In this document: one piece after another, positions 22,923 to 34,865 of the stretch
Layout of the letters: each line of letters begins with the position of its first letter
Position numbering within the stretch: the first letter of the stretch is position 1
NCBI GenBank assembly: GCA_963573305.1
Contig: OY754339.1
Span: 75,129,376 to 75,193,375, forward strand
Direction: 5' to 3'
Source of the DNA: Pyrrhosoma nymphula
Lineage: Eukaryota; Arthropoda; Insecta; Odonata; Coenagrionidae
Length of the DNA: 64,000 bases
Made by a program: the position numbers and the translations under genes
The notes under the pieces: model-generated
Told to the model about the DNA's origin: nothing
Database searches by the model: none
Seen by the model: the letters and a program-made list of their open reading frames with translations, nothing else

Positions 22923-24600
22923 GCACGCTCCATATTAATGTGACTGAAATACCAAAGTTCATGGTAATCATTGCTTTAACAAAACCATCTGTAATGCATT
23001 CATAAAATTGCACATATCGATCTTAAGAAGCTAGATTTTTCAATTAGATACACCATCTAGAACGCGTATGTAAAAGGGATGTGAGGTTCCAAGCACTATT
23101 TATTACCCCTACTTGTTTCCCACTATGTGAGAATCGGATACCTCGAAGACGAAGAGTAAACTTTTAAATAGTTCAATTAAAGACGTGACCGGGGATCCCT
23201 TAACGGACACACGCAGCATTCAAATGCACGAGAAATAATCGCCTAGGTCATCGGAGAGGTGGTTTTAAAGCGCACATAAATCCGTCCTGAAGAACCCGCG
23301 ATTTGCTATCAACACCTGCGGAGGCAGGAATTCAACTAACTTCGCTTCTCATCGCCACTCAAGCGAGCGGGCGACGAGCAGGGAGGGGAAGGGGCAATTA
23401 TAAAACTTAAGTCTGGAAGGCAGGTCAGGGCTGGAGGCAGGCTTGCCAACTCTCCTGTATTTTCCGGAATACTCCCGGATTTGGAGAGCAGTTTTCGGAA
23501 TCTCCCGCCTCACGGATTTTCCTCCCACTTAAATATGTTTAACAATGTTGCAAACATTTCTTTCAAGTTCTATAGTTTTCCGCCATTTGTAATTTCTGTT
23601 TGCATGTTTATGCTCCTATTTATTATCACAAAATGTGTAATTGAATCCCAAAATTCCGTGAATTAATATATACATAATTATACAATTTTATCGCTAACTA
23701 TTTCTACATAGTTCTATCTCGATTTAATAAATTTGAACTAATACATTGTCACAGCAATTTTCTCTAGGCAATAACCTTAACACGCGTTCAATTAAATTGA
23801 AAAATTGCTTCTACACATGTAATTAAGATTACTAAGAGAACATCTACGCCCTGATGAAGCTGTTAGGAAAATGCAAATTGTATTACGCTTAGTGATTCCA
23901 GAAATATCATGATCATTAAGTGAGTCCCTTTCTATATCAATTCTAAGATTCCAAGATCATGAATGTAAGCGATGCAGCACATACCCGTTAAAAAAAACTC
24001 TCGTTCATCGCACCACCATTCACTTAAGAGCAGCAGCTCGTTCGTGTGCATCGAGAAAAGCCTTACTTCTTGTTAAGCGCAGTAAGTTAATTCAAGTTTG
24101 AAAGCACTGGTTGAACGTACATCAGACAACGCATTTAAATAGCGCCGTTACGTCACGTGAACCAGCTTAAAAATCGTCCATAAACCTCAGATTCCGTCGG
24201 ACAGTCTCGGTTGTTTGGTTAAATGTTTGCTGAGTCGACTGACTGCTGAGATTTTTAGCACCCGTGAAGGCAGATGGTCTGTTAAGTAAGGGATCGGTTG
24301 TTTGGGGAATTGTGAAAAGCGAGGGAAACTGAAAAAAATCACTGAAATTTATAATGGTTGATTATTTTGCGCAAACATTATCATCATTAGTATAAGTACA
24401 AATTCCATAATACAATGCTTGTTAAAAAAAAACAAAAAATGATTAACGCTGGACCTATAAATTATGTTATCATAATCACAGCCAGATTTTTATGTAAAAA
24501 AAACTAAAAATGGGATATTTGAATATTTGGATATTTGAATAATATGGGAATATTTAAGCCAACTCGTTTAAAAAAACTAACAGAGATAATTTAACTACAG
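22923..24600. other. No gene; possible transposon end near 23450
   Basis: AT-rich unique DNA. 'gccaactctcctgtattttcc' with a nearby 'actcccggattt' at 23448-23483 recalls the termini of some hAT-type elements, but no partner end was found. A 9-bp-type direct repeat 'gatatttga' occurs at 24513-24540. Confidence 0.35.
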
Positions 24601-24795
24601 AATAACTAAGCATATATATTGCTCAATCATTTTGCGATTCACGTGATGCGCAGTACACATAGCTCCTAAGTAGAGATCTGAGTTTGAATAAAAAATCCAT
24701 CGCCACTGCCGGAGTGAGAACCCGCGTCCTAGGAATGGGATGCCAGTATTCTGACCAACACACCAGCCCAATGCTGTTGGATAATCTCCTCCTCG
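24600..24795 (-). mobile_element. tRNA-derived SINE
   Basis: On the minus strand an A box, 'tggtcagaatactgg' (24743-24757), and a B box, 'gcgggttctcactccgg' (24709-24725), have tRNA-like spacing, with the familiar intervening 'catcccattcctaggac' as in an anticodon arm. The body runs towards 24600 ('ggcgatggattttttattca'). It is non-coding. Confidence 0.6.
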
Positions 24796-26640
24796 ACGCT
24801 CTCACCCCACTCCCATCCCCTAGACCACAAACCTCTCCGACCCACCAATCCGACCACACCCCCAAACAGCAATTTTTTATCTCCTATCACCCATGGTCAC
24901 CGCACACCCTCACCACACCCTTTCTGGTCCATTGAAGGAAGCGAAGCGGCTAACTTAAGAAGCGGCAGGGGTGGAGGGGGTGAGGGTAAAGGAGGTTTGC
25001 GATAGGGGATGAAAAGAAGGGCGAGGGCTCGTAAAAATATGAATAAAACGAAGGGTTGAAGGTAAGGCGATGGAGGGAGAGAGGCGCGCGAGAGGGAGAG
25101 ATACCACGTCTGTGAGGAAAAGAGGGGGATATTGTTGAGGGGAGGGTGGTCTGAGGATGGCCAGAGTACAGATAGGGCTACCAACACTAGGAGAGGTGAT
25201 TCCAGGAGTATTCCTATGAGTAAGAAAAAGCGGAATATTCCGCGAGATGATATTATAAGCACGACTATAGCTACCATTGATGTGTCTTTTCAACAAAAGA
25301 ATAGCTTTGATCTAAAGTTTGATCACACTGATACCAGAAGATTCGGCTCAAAGCATAATTATAGCAACCATTGATGTGTATCCTCCACGAATGAACGGCA
25401 TTAGTGATAAACATTAATCGCAATTTAACTAGCTCTACCAAGAGTTAGTTCAGTTGGGGTGTAAATGCATCATTCACAACCATATGCCAATTATTTGCAT
25501 AACCATATGTTGAGATAAATTGGCATAATCAGCGATGATGGCAGAAATCAACAGGTGACCATAAACTACGAATCGCTGATAATGATAATAAAGGGTATAA
25601 TACAGTTTTTTTTACAATTTTTATTGCAGCTTAAAACGGGAGGATAACGCCTCTCGATCCGCGACATGGAAGACCCATCCGGGAGTCCCGCGGAGAACCC
25701 GGGAACGTTGGCAGCCCCAAGAAGAGAGGGTTCCTGGGTTAGATAGATTGAGGGTAAAAAAAGAAGGGGGGTGGGTTTTGCGCGAGTACGAAGCGGGAGA
25801 CAGGAAAGCTTGGGTTGGGCAAGTTTTAAGAGCGGCGCAAATGTTTGCCCCCAGGCACCTCCATCTCCAAAGACGACGACACGAACATATTCCGCGCGAC
25901 CAACACACGCCCACAAACTCATATCACATACACGCTCTCGCGACCAACACACTTGCGTGAGGAAAATGGATCGAAAAGCCCTCCTTTCTTTCTTTCTCAT
26001 CTTATTTTATTTAAGGGACGCCGCCAACAAGAAGCAGTATAAAGGTTATGCGCAGGTATTTGTGAATATGTGACGGGGAAAGAGATTCATGCGATGGAGC
26101 GCGGAGGCATCGAACGGGCGAGGGAGGAGGTCCAAGAAGGAGGAGTGTGAGGAGGTCGGGAAGTGGATGCATGCGTGTGTGAAGGAGTGAAAATGGGGGC
26201 AGGGGGGTTTGATAGGAGGAGGGTGGGGGGGACTAAAAAAAAGGCAGGAAGCTGCGCGGGTCCTGGTTGCTAGGACGAAACTGCTGTCGGATGGTAGGAG
26301 GACGGTGACGGCAGGGGGTGAGTTTGGCACGCGGGGGTAGGAGAAGAGGTGGCGATGGGAAATGTGCATGTATAAGCCGAGATACGATATCAGCCCGTGT
26401 CCACTGGACGGGAAGGAATGTTAAAAAGAAGGGCGAGAGCGGGAAAAATGGAGCGGAGGCTGCGATTGGGGGGAGAGGGGTGGGGTGGGGGGTGGAAGGG
26501 CCTGGCTTGGAGAAATAGGGTGGGTAAGGGGGGGAGGGGGTTCAACGGAGGGGTGGAGAAAGGAGGAGGGGAAATTTTTGATGAAGAGGCGGAGTATCTA
26601 GGTCTTCTGGATTATTTACTTCAAAAATTATGAAAATTTA
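24796..26640 (+). repeat. Purine-rich islands
   Basis: 24780-24900 is pyrimidine-rich on plus. 24955-25150 and 26085-26580 are strongly G/A-rich on plus, with G runs near 26200 and 26468. The many overlapping open frames in 24897-26633 on both strands are composition artefacts. Between the islands (25150-26080) the DNA is mixed, and no exon was recognised. Confidence 0.6.
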
Positions 26641-28380
26641 CGGTTGGTGCATAACCTTTTAGGCACGATTAATTCGGTGCAAATATTGAAATATCGAATA
26701 CCCAAAACTAATTTGTGACTAATAATTTATAAAAGTAGGGCTTTTAACGTAGGCTAACGAGACGACGCTTATAAATACGATAAAAATACTTGAGCCCGTA
26801 TTCATGGTCGCGTCTTAAGAATTTGCTTGAAGATCGTCTCAAGCCAGAGGTTGAGCTTAATTTTCGCTTTATAGTCCTCAAATATGGCGGTCTCAAGAGT
26901 TTTTTTTTAAGAAGATCTTTATCAAGATCACCTTATTTCAGTGCGAGCTCAACTGGTTTCACCGTCGTGTCTCATTGTTAACAATCAATAATGCTCAAAC
27001 AATTAAAGTTTCACAGTCGCTGAAGCTCGTCTTTTTTGTCAAGTAAGGAACCGAATAAGCTCACCTTCGTCAAGACGACCTCGAATTTGCCTTGAGCATA
27101 TGATTTAGCTGATTTTCAGCAGCAGACATTCTCGTCGATTGAAGTTTGACCCCTAATATAATGTATCTCTCGATTGAATCGATCGTCTATGATACTTATC
27201 TATTCGATGATATCATCAAAAAGTATGTATTTAGCAAACCTGAATTCAATTAAACTACAATGTAACGGAATTGATAAGAAGAGAAAGGAATCATTTTCAA
27301 AATTAGCAGAACACGATAGGAGAGGCTCTTTCTTCGGTATCCTGCAAGTTATGCGTTCACCTGTACTTAGCTCTTTTCTTGTGCCTTTTTAAACTACCAT
27401 GAAGTCCACCTTCGACTTTCATAAAAGGTCGATATAAAAAGATTTCAGGGACAAGATTATATACACCATTTTAGTTATGTCTTGGAGTAATGTTTTGTTT
27501 GATAGAGAGTGCTTCACGAGAAATTTAGCTACACGTGATGAGGTACATAAGTGAAGAGCAACGTTAATGCATACGAAGGATACGACATCTGGGCAACTAA
27601 TTAGTAAAGATCATAGCTGGCCAGCCCACATTGACAGTATGACAGAAAGGTGGCGAAAACCTCCTATTGCTGGGTTCATATTCCAATGGCTAGCTGTAGG
27701 ACTAGACCTCAAAGCTAGTATGTTTTGCAAAGAAACATACACTCCCAATTTTTACATGGATTCATGTTTAGAGAGGAAATTATGCTAAAAAAGCTTTCTC
27801 GCTCCAAAAGAGGCAAATCAAGGCACCATGTAATTTACCCGGTAGAAAAGAAGGAAAACTCCTGCTTAGGAGCCTACAGATCCAGATTCAGTCTTTCCAT
27901 GAGTATATAAATATTACGCTGCGCTATGTTTTTCAAAAACCACCCTAAACTTATTTTGAGTAATGCAATCATACTCTCTTACAATACTCAGCAGAATATC
28001 CACATCAAAATTACAGACTGATTACCTGCCGAAGAGGCCTATTCCAAATTAGAATATTGGGGTAGGCCTCAAGAAGCATTTTAAATCATAGTGATTGCTG
28101 CATTTTTACTGCATAAAAGATTAACAAGAAAGCAGATTGATGTATTTTTGATTGTCCTTTAATTCATTATTGTGCATTGAAGTATCCTATCTTATTGTAT
28201 AAATATTATTGTAATTTTGTAACTTTGCACTGTCTGGCAAACTTCATAACGTATTACAATAATTATAAAACTATTACTTTAATAACAAGCCTAGGGCTCT
28301 ATGATAAGTATAAGGATAGTGAAAATTCACCAATATGTTCCTTTTTAAAGATAAGTTTATATAAAACATACACTAGAACA
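26641..28380. other. No gene seen
   Basis: Frames at 26790-26981, 27174-27392, 27567-27910 and 28177-28446 have no recognisable domain. 'gatcgtctcaag' and 'cgtcttaag'-like strings recur at 26810-26845 and 'cgtcaagacgacctcgaa' at 27067-27084, suggesting a decayed repeat, but I could not establish its ends. Confidence 0.35.
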
Positions 28381-28404
28381 AAAAGGGAGGAATCAGGCGA
28401 GATG

Positions 28405-28545
28405 TTGTGGAATATGAACATAATAAGAACTATGACGATGCAATAACCTGATGATGATGCAGTGCATCGAAACTCGGGTCGATTAAAAATGTTTAACTGT
28501 GGAAATTTGCATTGTCATAGTTCTTATTATACACTGGAACTTTTA
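28405..28545 (+). mobile_element. Penelope-like terminus with flanking inverted repeat
   Basis: The string 'ataataagaactatgac' (28418-28434), with 'gatgcaa' after it, is inverted as 'ttgcattgtcatagttctta' (28508-28527). Between them lies a hammerhead-like core (separate entry) followed by 'gattaaaaatgtttaactg'. This order, core then AT-rich tail then a string matching the upstream flank, resembles the terminal region of Penelope-like retroelements. No reverse-transcriptase frame is present. Confidence 0.5.
28447..28482 (+). ncRNA. Hammerhead-ribozyme-like motif
   Basis: Conserved elements in order: CTGATGA (28448-28454); one extra T (28455); stem II GATGC/GCATC with loop AGT (28456-28468); GAAAC (28469-28473); loop TCGG (28474-28477); and GTC (28478-28480), the expected cleavage triplet. 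The A-C/G-T closing pairs give the very short stem III characteristic of retroelement hammerheads. Deviations: the extra nucleotide between the core and stem II, and a weak stem I (only C28447-G28481 pairs well). Activity is therefore uncertain. Confidence 0.6.
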
Positions 28546-30590
28546 TTCACATCATCCCTTATTTTGCTTGTGATAAGAACCCTTAAAATATAAAATAGAT
28601 ATGCAACTTTATTATAAATTATAGGCAATACTCAAAACTTTGATTTAATTTTTTTCTTGAAAGTTAACTAACTTGCAAAATTAATTTAACTAACTAATGA
28701 ATTGAAATTATAACAATTTAAAAATGAAACATGTTTTATTAAATTTGCAACTTTGAGTACGAAATTTTATTTTTTCATCATGTTTGACTTCAGGCCTGTT
28801 CTCAGAAACCTAAAAATATTGTATGTACCGCAAACAAATTGGACGAGATGTCAAACAAATTGTATGTATGTCAAACAAATTGGACGAGATTTTCACACCA
28901 TGACCACGTTTTAGGGATCATGTTCCACTGTGCGCCCGGCCGCACACCACGCTTCTACTGCTCGGGAGTTTTAAAAGAGTGTTGAGGGGGACCTGGAGAG
29001 AAAGTTGACGGAAACTTAAAACTTTCGTAGCCTTCACGACCTCCGAAAACGAGGTCATTAAGGATAATAAGCAGATGAGGAAGGTTGTGACGAAAGATAA
29101 TGTTAGCCTATTCTGGAAAATAAACTTACTTTGTGGCATCCCACACATTAATAAACCACCTGTACCACTTCAAGCGTTTGCGTGTTATCCTCCAAAGGTT
29201 ACGAGATTTGAAGAGAACGACGCGTAAGGAGACTTCGCAACCATTGCAAGAGCTTTCAGTCAATCGTTAGAGGTGGATATTTAAGGAGTGTAATGTTAAA
29301 ACTTAGTCAGTATAACTACAAAAATTGTCAACATTCCACGAAGTAGTTTACCTGTCATTGTCCCTAACGTTAGTCTACGTCGCGCCAGAGGTGATTGTTA
29401 TAGAATGATAGATGAGGATGATTATAGGAGATAATAAATAGAATAAAATGAACTAGAAATATAAATATGTTTAACTAACAGTGATCAGAAAATGGTCGCC
29501 TTATCTAAAATATATGTAAAACACTCGTTTCATATGGTAAGTTTCCATCGGTTCCAGTTTAGTTAGGATTCCTTGTCTCGACCAAAGTGCTACTGTTAAC
29601 TCTACATAGTAAGTAAGCACTAATTGTATTGAACGTTACGCGAAGAAATAATGCACAGCATTCACTAACAAGATTTACAGTATGAGTAGGGTGGCAACTG
29701 CGTTTTCACCTTTTCGCTCAAGGAGAATAATGTATCTGGAAACATTAACATACGAGTAACATACGGTGAGTTGATTAAACGTTTAATGGTAGAAGGTTTC
29801 ACAAATTTTGTGTAACGGTCCCACTTGACGTCGGAGGTTTCCTCCCTTCCCTATCAACACGGGTCCGCCAAGCAGTGCCGCATCACCACTTGAGGAGGCG
29901 GAAGGCCAACCCAAACAAGGGGCGATACATTTTAACATTCGACACAATAATTAAACCAATTAGACTTTTCTCGGTTCCCGAATGTGGTTGACTCTTATGG
30001 TTATTCCCACCCAAGCACAAAACTTCCGCGTCTCCCTCCGAAATAACCCGGATCAGTCATACATTCGTCACGGTAAGGCAATATAAAAGAAAGGGGAAAG
30101 GTATTGTTTGACAGATAGATACACTCACATTGGACACAGCATTTAATACTCCAAGCGCATTTAAACAAAACCCTAATGAGGTGAGGGATGGATGATTCAT
30201 GGGTGAACATGAATATAGATGAATAATCATGGGGAAAAGCAAAACAAATGACGTGACAAAGGCAGCGAACAATTCAACAAAATTTATATTTGAACAATAG
30301 TTCGCGCACAAAGAACAAACTCAAGAGTTCATCCGCCAGCAAAATGCTTCTTGATTTAGCAATTTACGAAGGCCCATGGAATTCACCTCTGACACGAAGG
30401 GGAATTATGGCGATGGATGATGGACGTGTCAAAATGGGGACAAACCGTTTCTTGATTATGATAATTATAATGATGATGTACTCCTGCTGAGCCGGAAGTC
30501 GGCAAGATCACCGGCGTCGTCTCTCGGTAAGATTCACCGAGCTACTGGATTGGCAGAATCCTGATGTAGTTTAGCCCGTCAGCCTGACTG
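28546..30590. other. No gene; short direct repeats at 28830-28893
   Basis: 'caaacaaattggacgagat' occurs at 28832-28850 and 28873-28891 with another 'caaacaaattg' between. Frames at 28918-29148 and 30001-30311 (minus) are not recognised. AT-rich unique DNA otherwise. Confidence 0.4.
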
Positions 30591-30603
30591 GCGACGTCTG
30601 GCC

Positions 30604-30717
30604 CTCCTGTCTCTCAGTTGAATTTCCGAACGTGATTCTCTCACGGCCACTCTCTATGTCCTGCTGTCCCTCGGTCGACTCTCCGATTGTGACTCTCTCA
30701 CCGCCAATGGCCCAAAA
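30604..30717 (-). repeat. 57-bp tandem duplication
   Basis: Two adjacent units of 57 bp, starting at 30604 and 30661, share 'ct(c/g)ctgtc(t/c)ctc(a/g)gt' and 'tctctcac(g/c)gcca'. 57 is 19 codons, and the minus-strand frame (30571-30813) stays open through both, with repeats of the type GERVTIGEST and RERITFGNST. No known protein matches; it could be a short decayed minisatellite. Confidence 0.55.
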
Positions 30718-31369
30718 CGACTGACCTCCTCGCTTCACGCACATCCCCCATTTGATCCATTTTTCCATACAAAACACACACGAAAATCTTGCACTTACAT
30801 TCATCCGTGGCATTGCGAACTACGCCCACACTATGGTGCACCATTCCAACATTCGAACCGTCGTCATCTCCCATTCACACCACAAAACACACGTAGTGAA
30901 ATCTATTTCGTTACAATATGAATATTCAAATACGACCAAATACTCACCACAGTAATATGACAAAGTACGATAAAACATTGGATTGGATCTCTAAGACATT
31001 TTTTGGACAACGCACACTTTTTTGTGCCGTGCTAAGGATTAAATTCTCTTGCACATTATATAATATAATCCCTAAATTTAACCAGCAAAGTGTCGCGTAA
31101 TTTTTGACATAAATTGATGTGATTCCCTTACACGAATTCCACGGGTTATCTTGAAATTTCTCCAGGATTTTTTCTTATAACTTTCAACTACAAGCTCCGT
31201 ATTTTCTCTCGTTCGGTAAACAAAGACATATTTCTGGAGGTGTATAAGTCGTACTTCGGCCACCTTGTATCAAGGAATATTTGTACTGAATGTCGCTCAT
31301 GCCGGAGAAAATAGTAGATCTATGTGTGATGACCGGAGTATATATAAACAACAATAAGGAACATATAGG
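30718..31369. other. No gene seen
   Basis: Frames of 60-67 codons only, none recognised. Confidence 0.35.
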
Positions 31370-31677
31370 GTGCTTTCGATTTAGCATGGCGATAGCCGGC
31401 TATTGATGGACGCGATTAGCGATCGCCAGGGGACCAAATGAAATAAAAAACTCAAAGCGGCTATTCACGCATGCGCAGTCCGTCTCGCGTACCCACAAGC
31501 AGTAGTGAAGAGCTGTGAATAAATACGCTAGATGCTCTTCAATGTTCAATGTCATTCAAGATGTTCGACTCACCTCGGAGAGAAGAGCCACCGATAGACG
31601 GCTATTTTATTAAATCGTAAGCACCGCGGCGTGGTGATCGCCGTCTATCACTGGCTATAGCCGAAAATCGAAAGCAC
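31370..31677. mobile_element. MITE-like element, 308 bp
   Basis: The ends are inverted: GTGCTTTCGATTT at the left (31370-31382) and its complement AAATCGAAAGCAC at the right (31665-31677). The similarity extends inward imperfectly for about 50 bp (left 'gatagccggctattgatgg', right, read inverted, 'ctatagccagtgatagac'). The inside has no coding capacity. The flanking bases show no clear target-site duplication, so the superfamily is not assigned. Confidence 0.6.
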
Positions 31678-31854
31678 AACCTGTAGTTGCACAATCCATT
31701 AATACTAATAGTTTCTGTAGCATTGATAGAATCCCTACGGTTAAAATATGTTGGTGAAATTTCATCTCCTGACTGGAATTTGAAGGTTTTTGCTTAAGCA
31801 TTAATAATACTCGTAGCTTCATTGACTTAGCAGGATATAGTGTAATGCACGTTG

Positions 31855-31925
31855 GTGAAAATTCTCACCTACCCCACACCTATGAGGTGGATTGCAGAGC
31901 GTTGATTAGGTGTAGATGAATACAT
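31855..31925 (+). repeat. LINE-3'-end-like hairpin, copy 1
   Basis: 'ccccacacctatgaggtgg' followed by 'gattaggtgtagatgaat'. A related segment lies at 34805-34865 with a complete hairpin 'cagacacctcataggtgtctg' and 'gtttagatgagatg'. Both resemble 3'-terminal hairpins of arthropod LINEs that end in short simple repeats; no coding part is attached. Confidence 0.3.
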
Positions 31926-31979
31926 TTTCAAATCGCTCGTATCACGTCCAGCTATGGAGATTCCTTTATCGTAGCTATC

Positions 31980-32134
31980 TATATTCATTAGATTCTCTCC
32001 TTTATCCGCTTAACTATGTCTTCATTCATTTTCTCGCCGTAATATGATACAAACTATTAGTTTGTATCATATTACGGCGAGAAAATGAATGAAGACATAG
32101 TTAAGCGGATAAAGGAGAGAATCTAATGAATATA
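31980..32134. repeat. Perfect 77-bp-arm palindrome with 1-bp centre
   Basis: 31980-32056 and 32058-32134 are exact reverse complements around the single base at 32057. The match stops abruptly on both sides (c at 31979 against t at 32135). A spacerless, mismatch-free palindrome of this length is rare in stable genomic DNA. It suggests a very recent inverted duplication or an assembly/read-folding artefact. Each arm read outwards could encode MNEDIVKRIKERI, too little to classify. Confidence 0.95.
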
Positions 32135-33225
32135 TTCAGAATTGATTGATATATCAAGAGGAGAACGTGGGAAAAACCAAAAATCAAATCCATTCCCTTT
32201 TATTCGGACAATATTGAGTGACACCTACAGTTTTAAATGATTTCTCATCACAGCTAAAATCCCTGCGAAAAGATGTGAATATTAACAATAGCAAAGAACT
32301 ATTTCCATTGAAAATATAAATACTATAATCCCCATGAAGCCATTTAAAATCATAAATTATGCAAAGGAACATAGCGTAAAATGCAAAGCTAGGGATTATC
32401 CTCATGAAAATTTTCCGTCATTGGCAAAAAAAGGAGTATATTATATATTTTCAAAATTTCAAAGTTACTTTCGTAAATTCAATTTAAAAATAACTTTTCT
32501 ACTTAACAGTTTTACAATTATGCAAACTGTAACCAACAAGAACAGATTCTGTCGCTCTTCGAACAGTAGTGATAGATGTCGATTTTAAAAACTTAGGCAG
32601 GGCAATCAACATTTGATTTACTACCAGACGCAATAAAAATGTGGCTAGCTCCAATAAAGTGAATCCCTTTCGACGAAAGGTATTTGCCGGCAGTTTGCAT
32701 TCCATTCAGCTACAAACTCGCCTTATCAATCGTCACCCTTTCAGCACAGGATAATCACCTCGCGCGCCAAGAAATGACCCTTGGCGGGAGATGCAGGCAG
32801 TCCCTCCAGATTCACCTAGCTAACTAACCCGAGGAAGCGCAGTCGATCGATCGATTCTCACGGGCGGCTCATAATACATCCTCCGATGGACGGAACAATT
32901 AGCACCGTGACATATTTAGTGCCGCGATAAATGGCGCTTTTCACGCGGCGCCGGCGTCATATATATTGTGGAAGTCAGTCGGTTCCTTGGCTACGAAATC
33001 ATTGCTCACCCTTATAACAGCACCGAAGTAAGAGCGATGCTCCGACGCAGAAACAATCAGGATATTTGCAACGATTTGCCTCCCGATAAGCATCGCCAAT
33101 ACGTTCAAGCCCCTCCAGTCCAACCCAACCCACCCACAAGCAAGCCTCTCGCCCGCCTGCCTCCCCCCCGATAGCCGCTCAAAATGATTACGCAGGCACC
33201 GGCGAGCCGGGGATCGGGTGTACGG
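32135..33225. other. No gene; CpG-richer segment 32750-33230
   Basis: AT-rich until about 32700, then noticeably richer in C, G and CpG (for example 'gcggcgccggcg' at 32945-32956). The frames at 32941-33578 on both strands overlap and are not recognised. This could be a regulatory or 5'-flanking stretch, but no promoter element is identifiable. Confidence 0.35.
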
Positions 33226-33910
33226 CAAACCGGTTGGACTGGGGGAAGAAGAGTTCGGGAGCGAACGGTGTGCTCTGCGACCACGTGAGACGGCTCTCGT
33301 CTGCGAAGGGATGCACGCAGCCACCGCTCGGGAGGAAAGATGAACAGTGGAGAGCGGATAATAGTCGAAGAGCTAAAATAATTACGAGGGCACGATCTGC
33401 AACAAAACAAAGGGAGGGTGGTGGGACGAGAGGGGAGGAGGGGGGATGAGGAGTTACGGGGGCGGTCAGAGAGGAAGGGCGCTGGCGAGATCCGGGGAAA
33501 CCAATTAGGATAAGTAAAACAAATTGTCGGCGGAGGAGAAGGAGGAAGCAATATCGCCTCCGAGATCAAAAAGAACAATGCGCGGGGTTAAACTGTAGGA
33601 GCTCTTGCGGGGAGGGTTGGTTTCAATGGGATGGAGAGGGGAGAGAGTAAGGAGGGATGGAGGTATGGGCCGCCGGAGGCCAAAAGCGGGGGCAGGTAGG
33701 AGAAGCAGCAGCCAAGGGAGGACGAATGAACAAATAATACGCGGTTAAAGTACCCAGCGCTCGAGTGGGTGCAAAATAATGAATATCGCTCCGAGGTGAA
33801 TCCGTGGTTTGTTTCTAGAGGTCTGATGAGCGGAGATATTGCCCGCGTGGAAAGATGGGAAAGCAGGGGTGAGGAGTAGTGGGGGTGATGTTTAGGTGGG
33901 AGGTGGGTGC
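33226..33910 (+). repeat. G/A-rich island
   Basis: Purine-dominated plus strand, strongest at 33330-33460 and 33595-33720. Opposing frames are Pro/Ser-rich (minus) or Gly/Arg-rich (plus), reflecting composition only. Confidence 0.6.
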
Positions 33911-34800
33911 GTTATGGCCGCTAATCACGAAGCATCTTGAGACCTGCGCAGCCTGAAGCGTGGATGTATGTAAATCCGCGAACAAAAATAAAGCCAGTTC
34001 GCAGAAAACATTAAAAATTAGCTATCGAACGTAAATTAGGACAATTGAACTTGTGCAGGCGGGTCAGAGGCCGTTTACGACGAGCGCATTTACTTGAGGG
34101 CTAAATTGAACGAATGGAATGGACCTCGTTCATATCTTAAGTTATGTCATCATGTTCGTCAATCACGAAGATGAATCATTTCTCAAGTTCACCACCTATC
34201 ATGGACGCCTTGGATAATGAAGTCTAAAATCAAGGGTGAGCTTCAACTCAGCATCTTGAGATCTTGTTGCCTGTGCATGGCCTGAGGCAAGCTATGAGAT
34301 TCATTAATGGATCAATCAATCTCCAGTCACGCAAAAAGCTCCTACCATTAGATAGAAGTACAATGGCAGGACTAAGGCTTAGCAATAGCTAGGACTCTAA
34401 ATTTTTACCTGGATATGCCATTCTCAATGTCCAAGGACATAGGGAATACCCATTGGAGATATTTTATTTTTGCAAGGATATTGGTCTCCAGGAATAAAAA
34501 AAAACACGATGATGTGGATGGCAACAATGTGCCAACAGGCCTAAGTGCCTCAGGACTCAGACGAAGGAACTCCGCCAAAAATCATCTACCAATCTAACCA
34601 ATCAGGAGCCACCTTGGAGGTTAGGCACGCGCAACCAACGACGAGAAAGTGAAATGCAGAAGTAAGCACAGTTTCTTTTAAATTTGGTCGCTTTTCACTG
34701 AGGTGGGTGGCAAGCACCCACATCGCTATCCAGGGAAATGATCCATTTCGAACTTAGTTAGAAATTAACTTAGAAGTTACATGAAGTGCATATTTTAGCG
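33911..34800. other. No gene seen
   Basis: Mixed composition. A 60-codon plus frame at 34415-34597 has no recognisable motif. Confidence 0.35.
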
Positions 34801-34804
34801 AACG

Positions 34805-34865
34805 TAAACCCCCTGCCAGACACCTCATAGGTGTCTGTCACGGTACTGTTTAGATGAGATGCAGT
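34805..34865 (+). repeat. LINE-3'-end-like hairpin, copy 2
   Basis: A 9-bp-arm hairpin, 'cagacacct cat aggtgtctg' (34817-34837), then 'cacggtactgtttagatga'. It is related to 31855-31925 (see there). Confidence 0.3.

Noticed and set aside
26268..26290. GAAAC-TGCT-GTC string resembling the 3' half of a hammerhead
   Set aside because: No CTGANGA with a pairing stem lies upstream; it is inside a purine island and probably coincidental.
26770..27115. Possible inverted-repeat transposon with 'cgtcttaag'/'cgtctcaag' words
   Set aside because: The candidate ends do not align as inverted copies when compared base by base.
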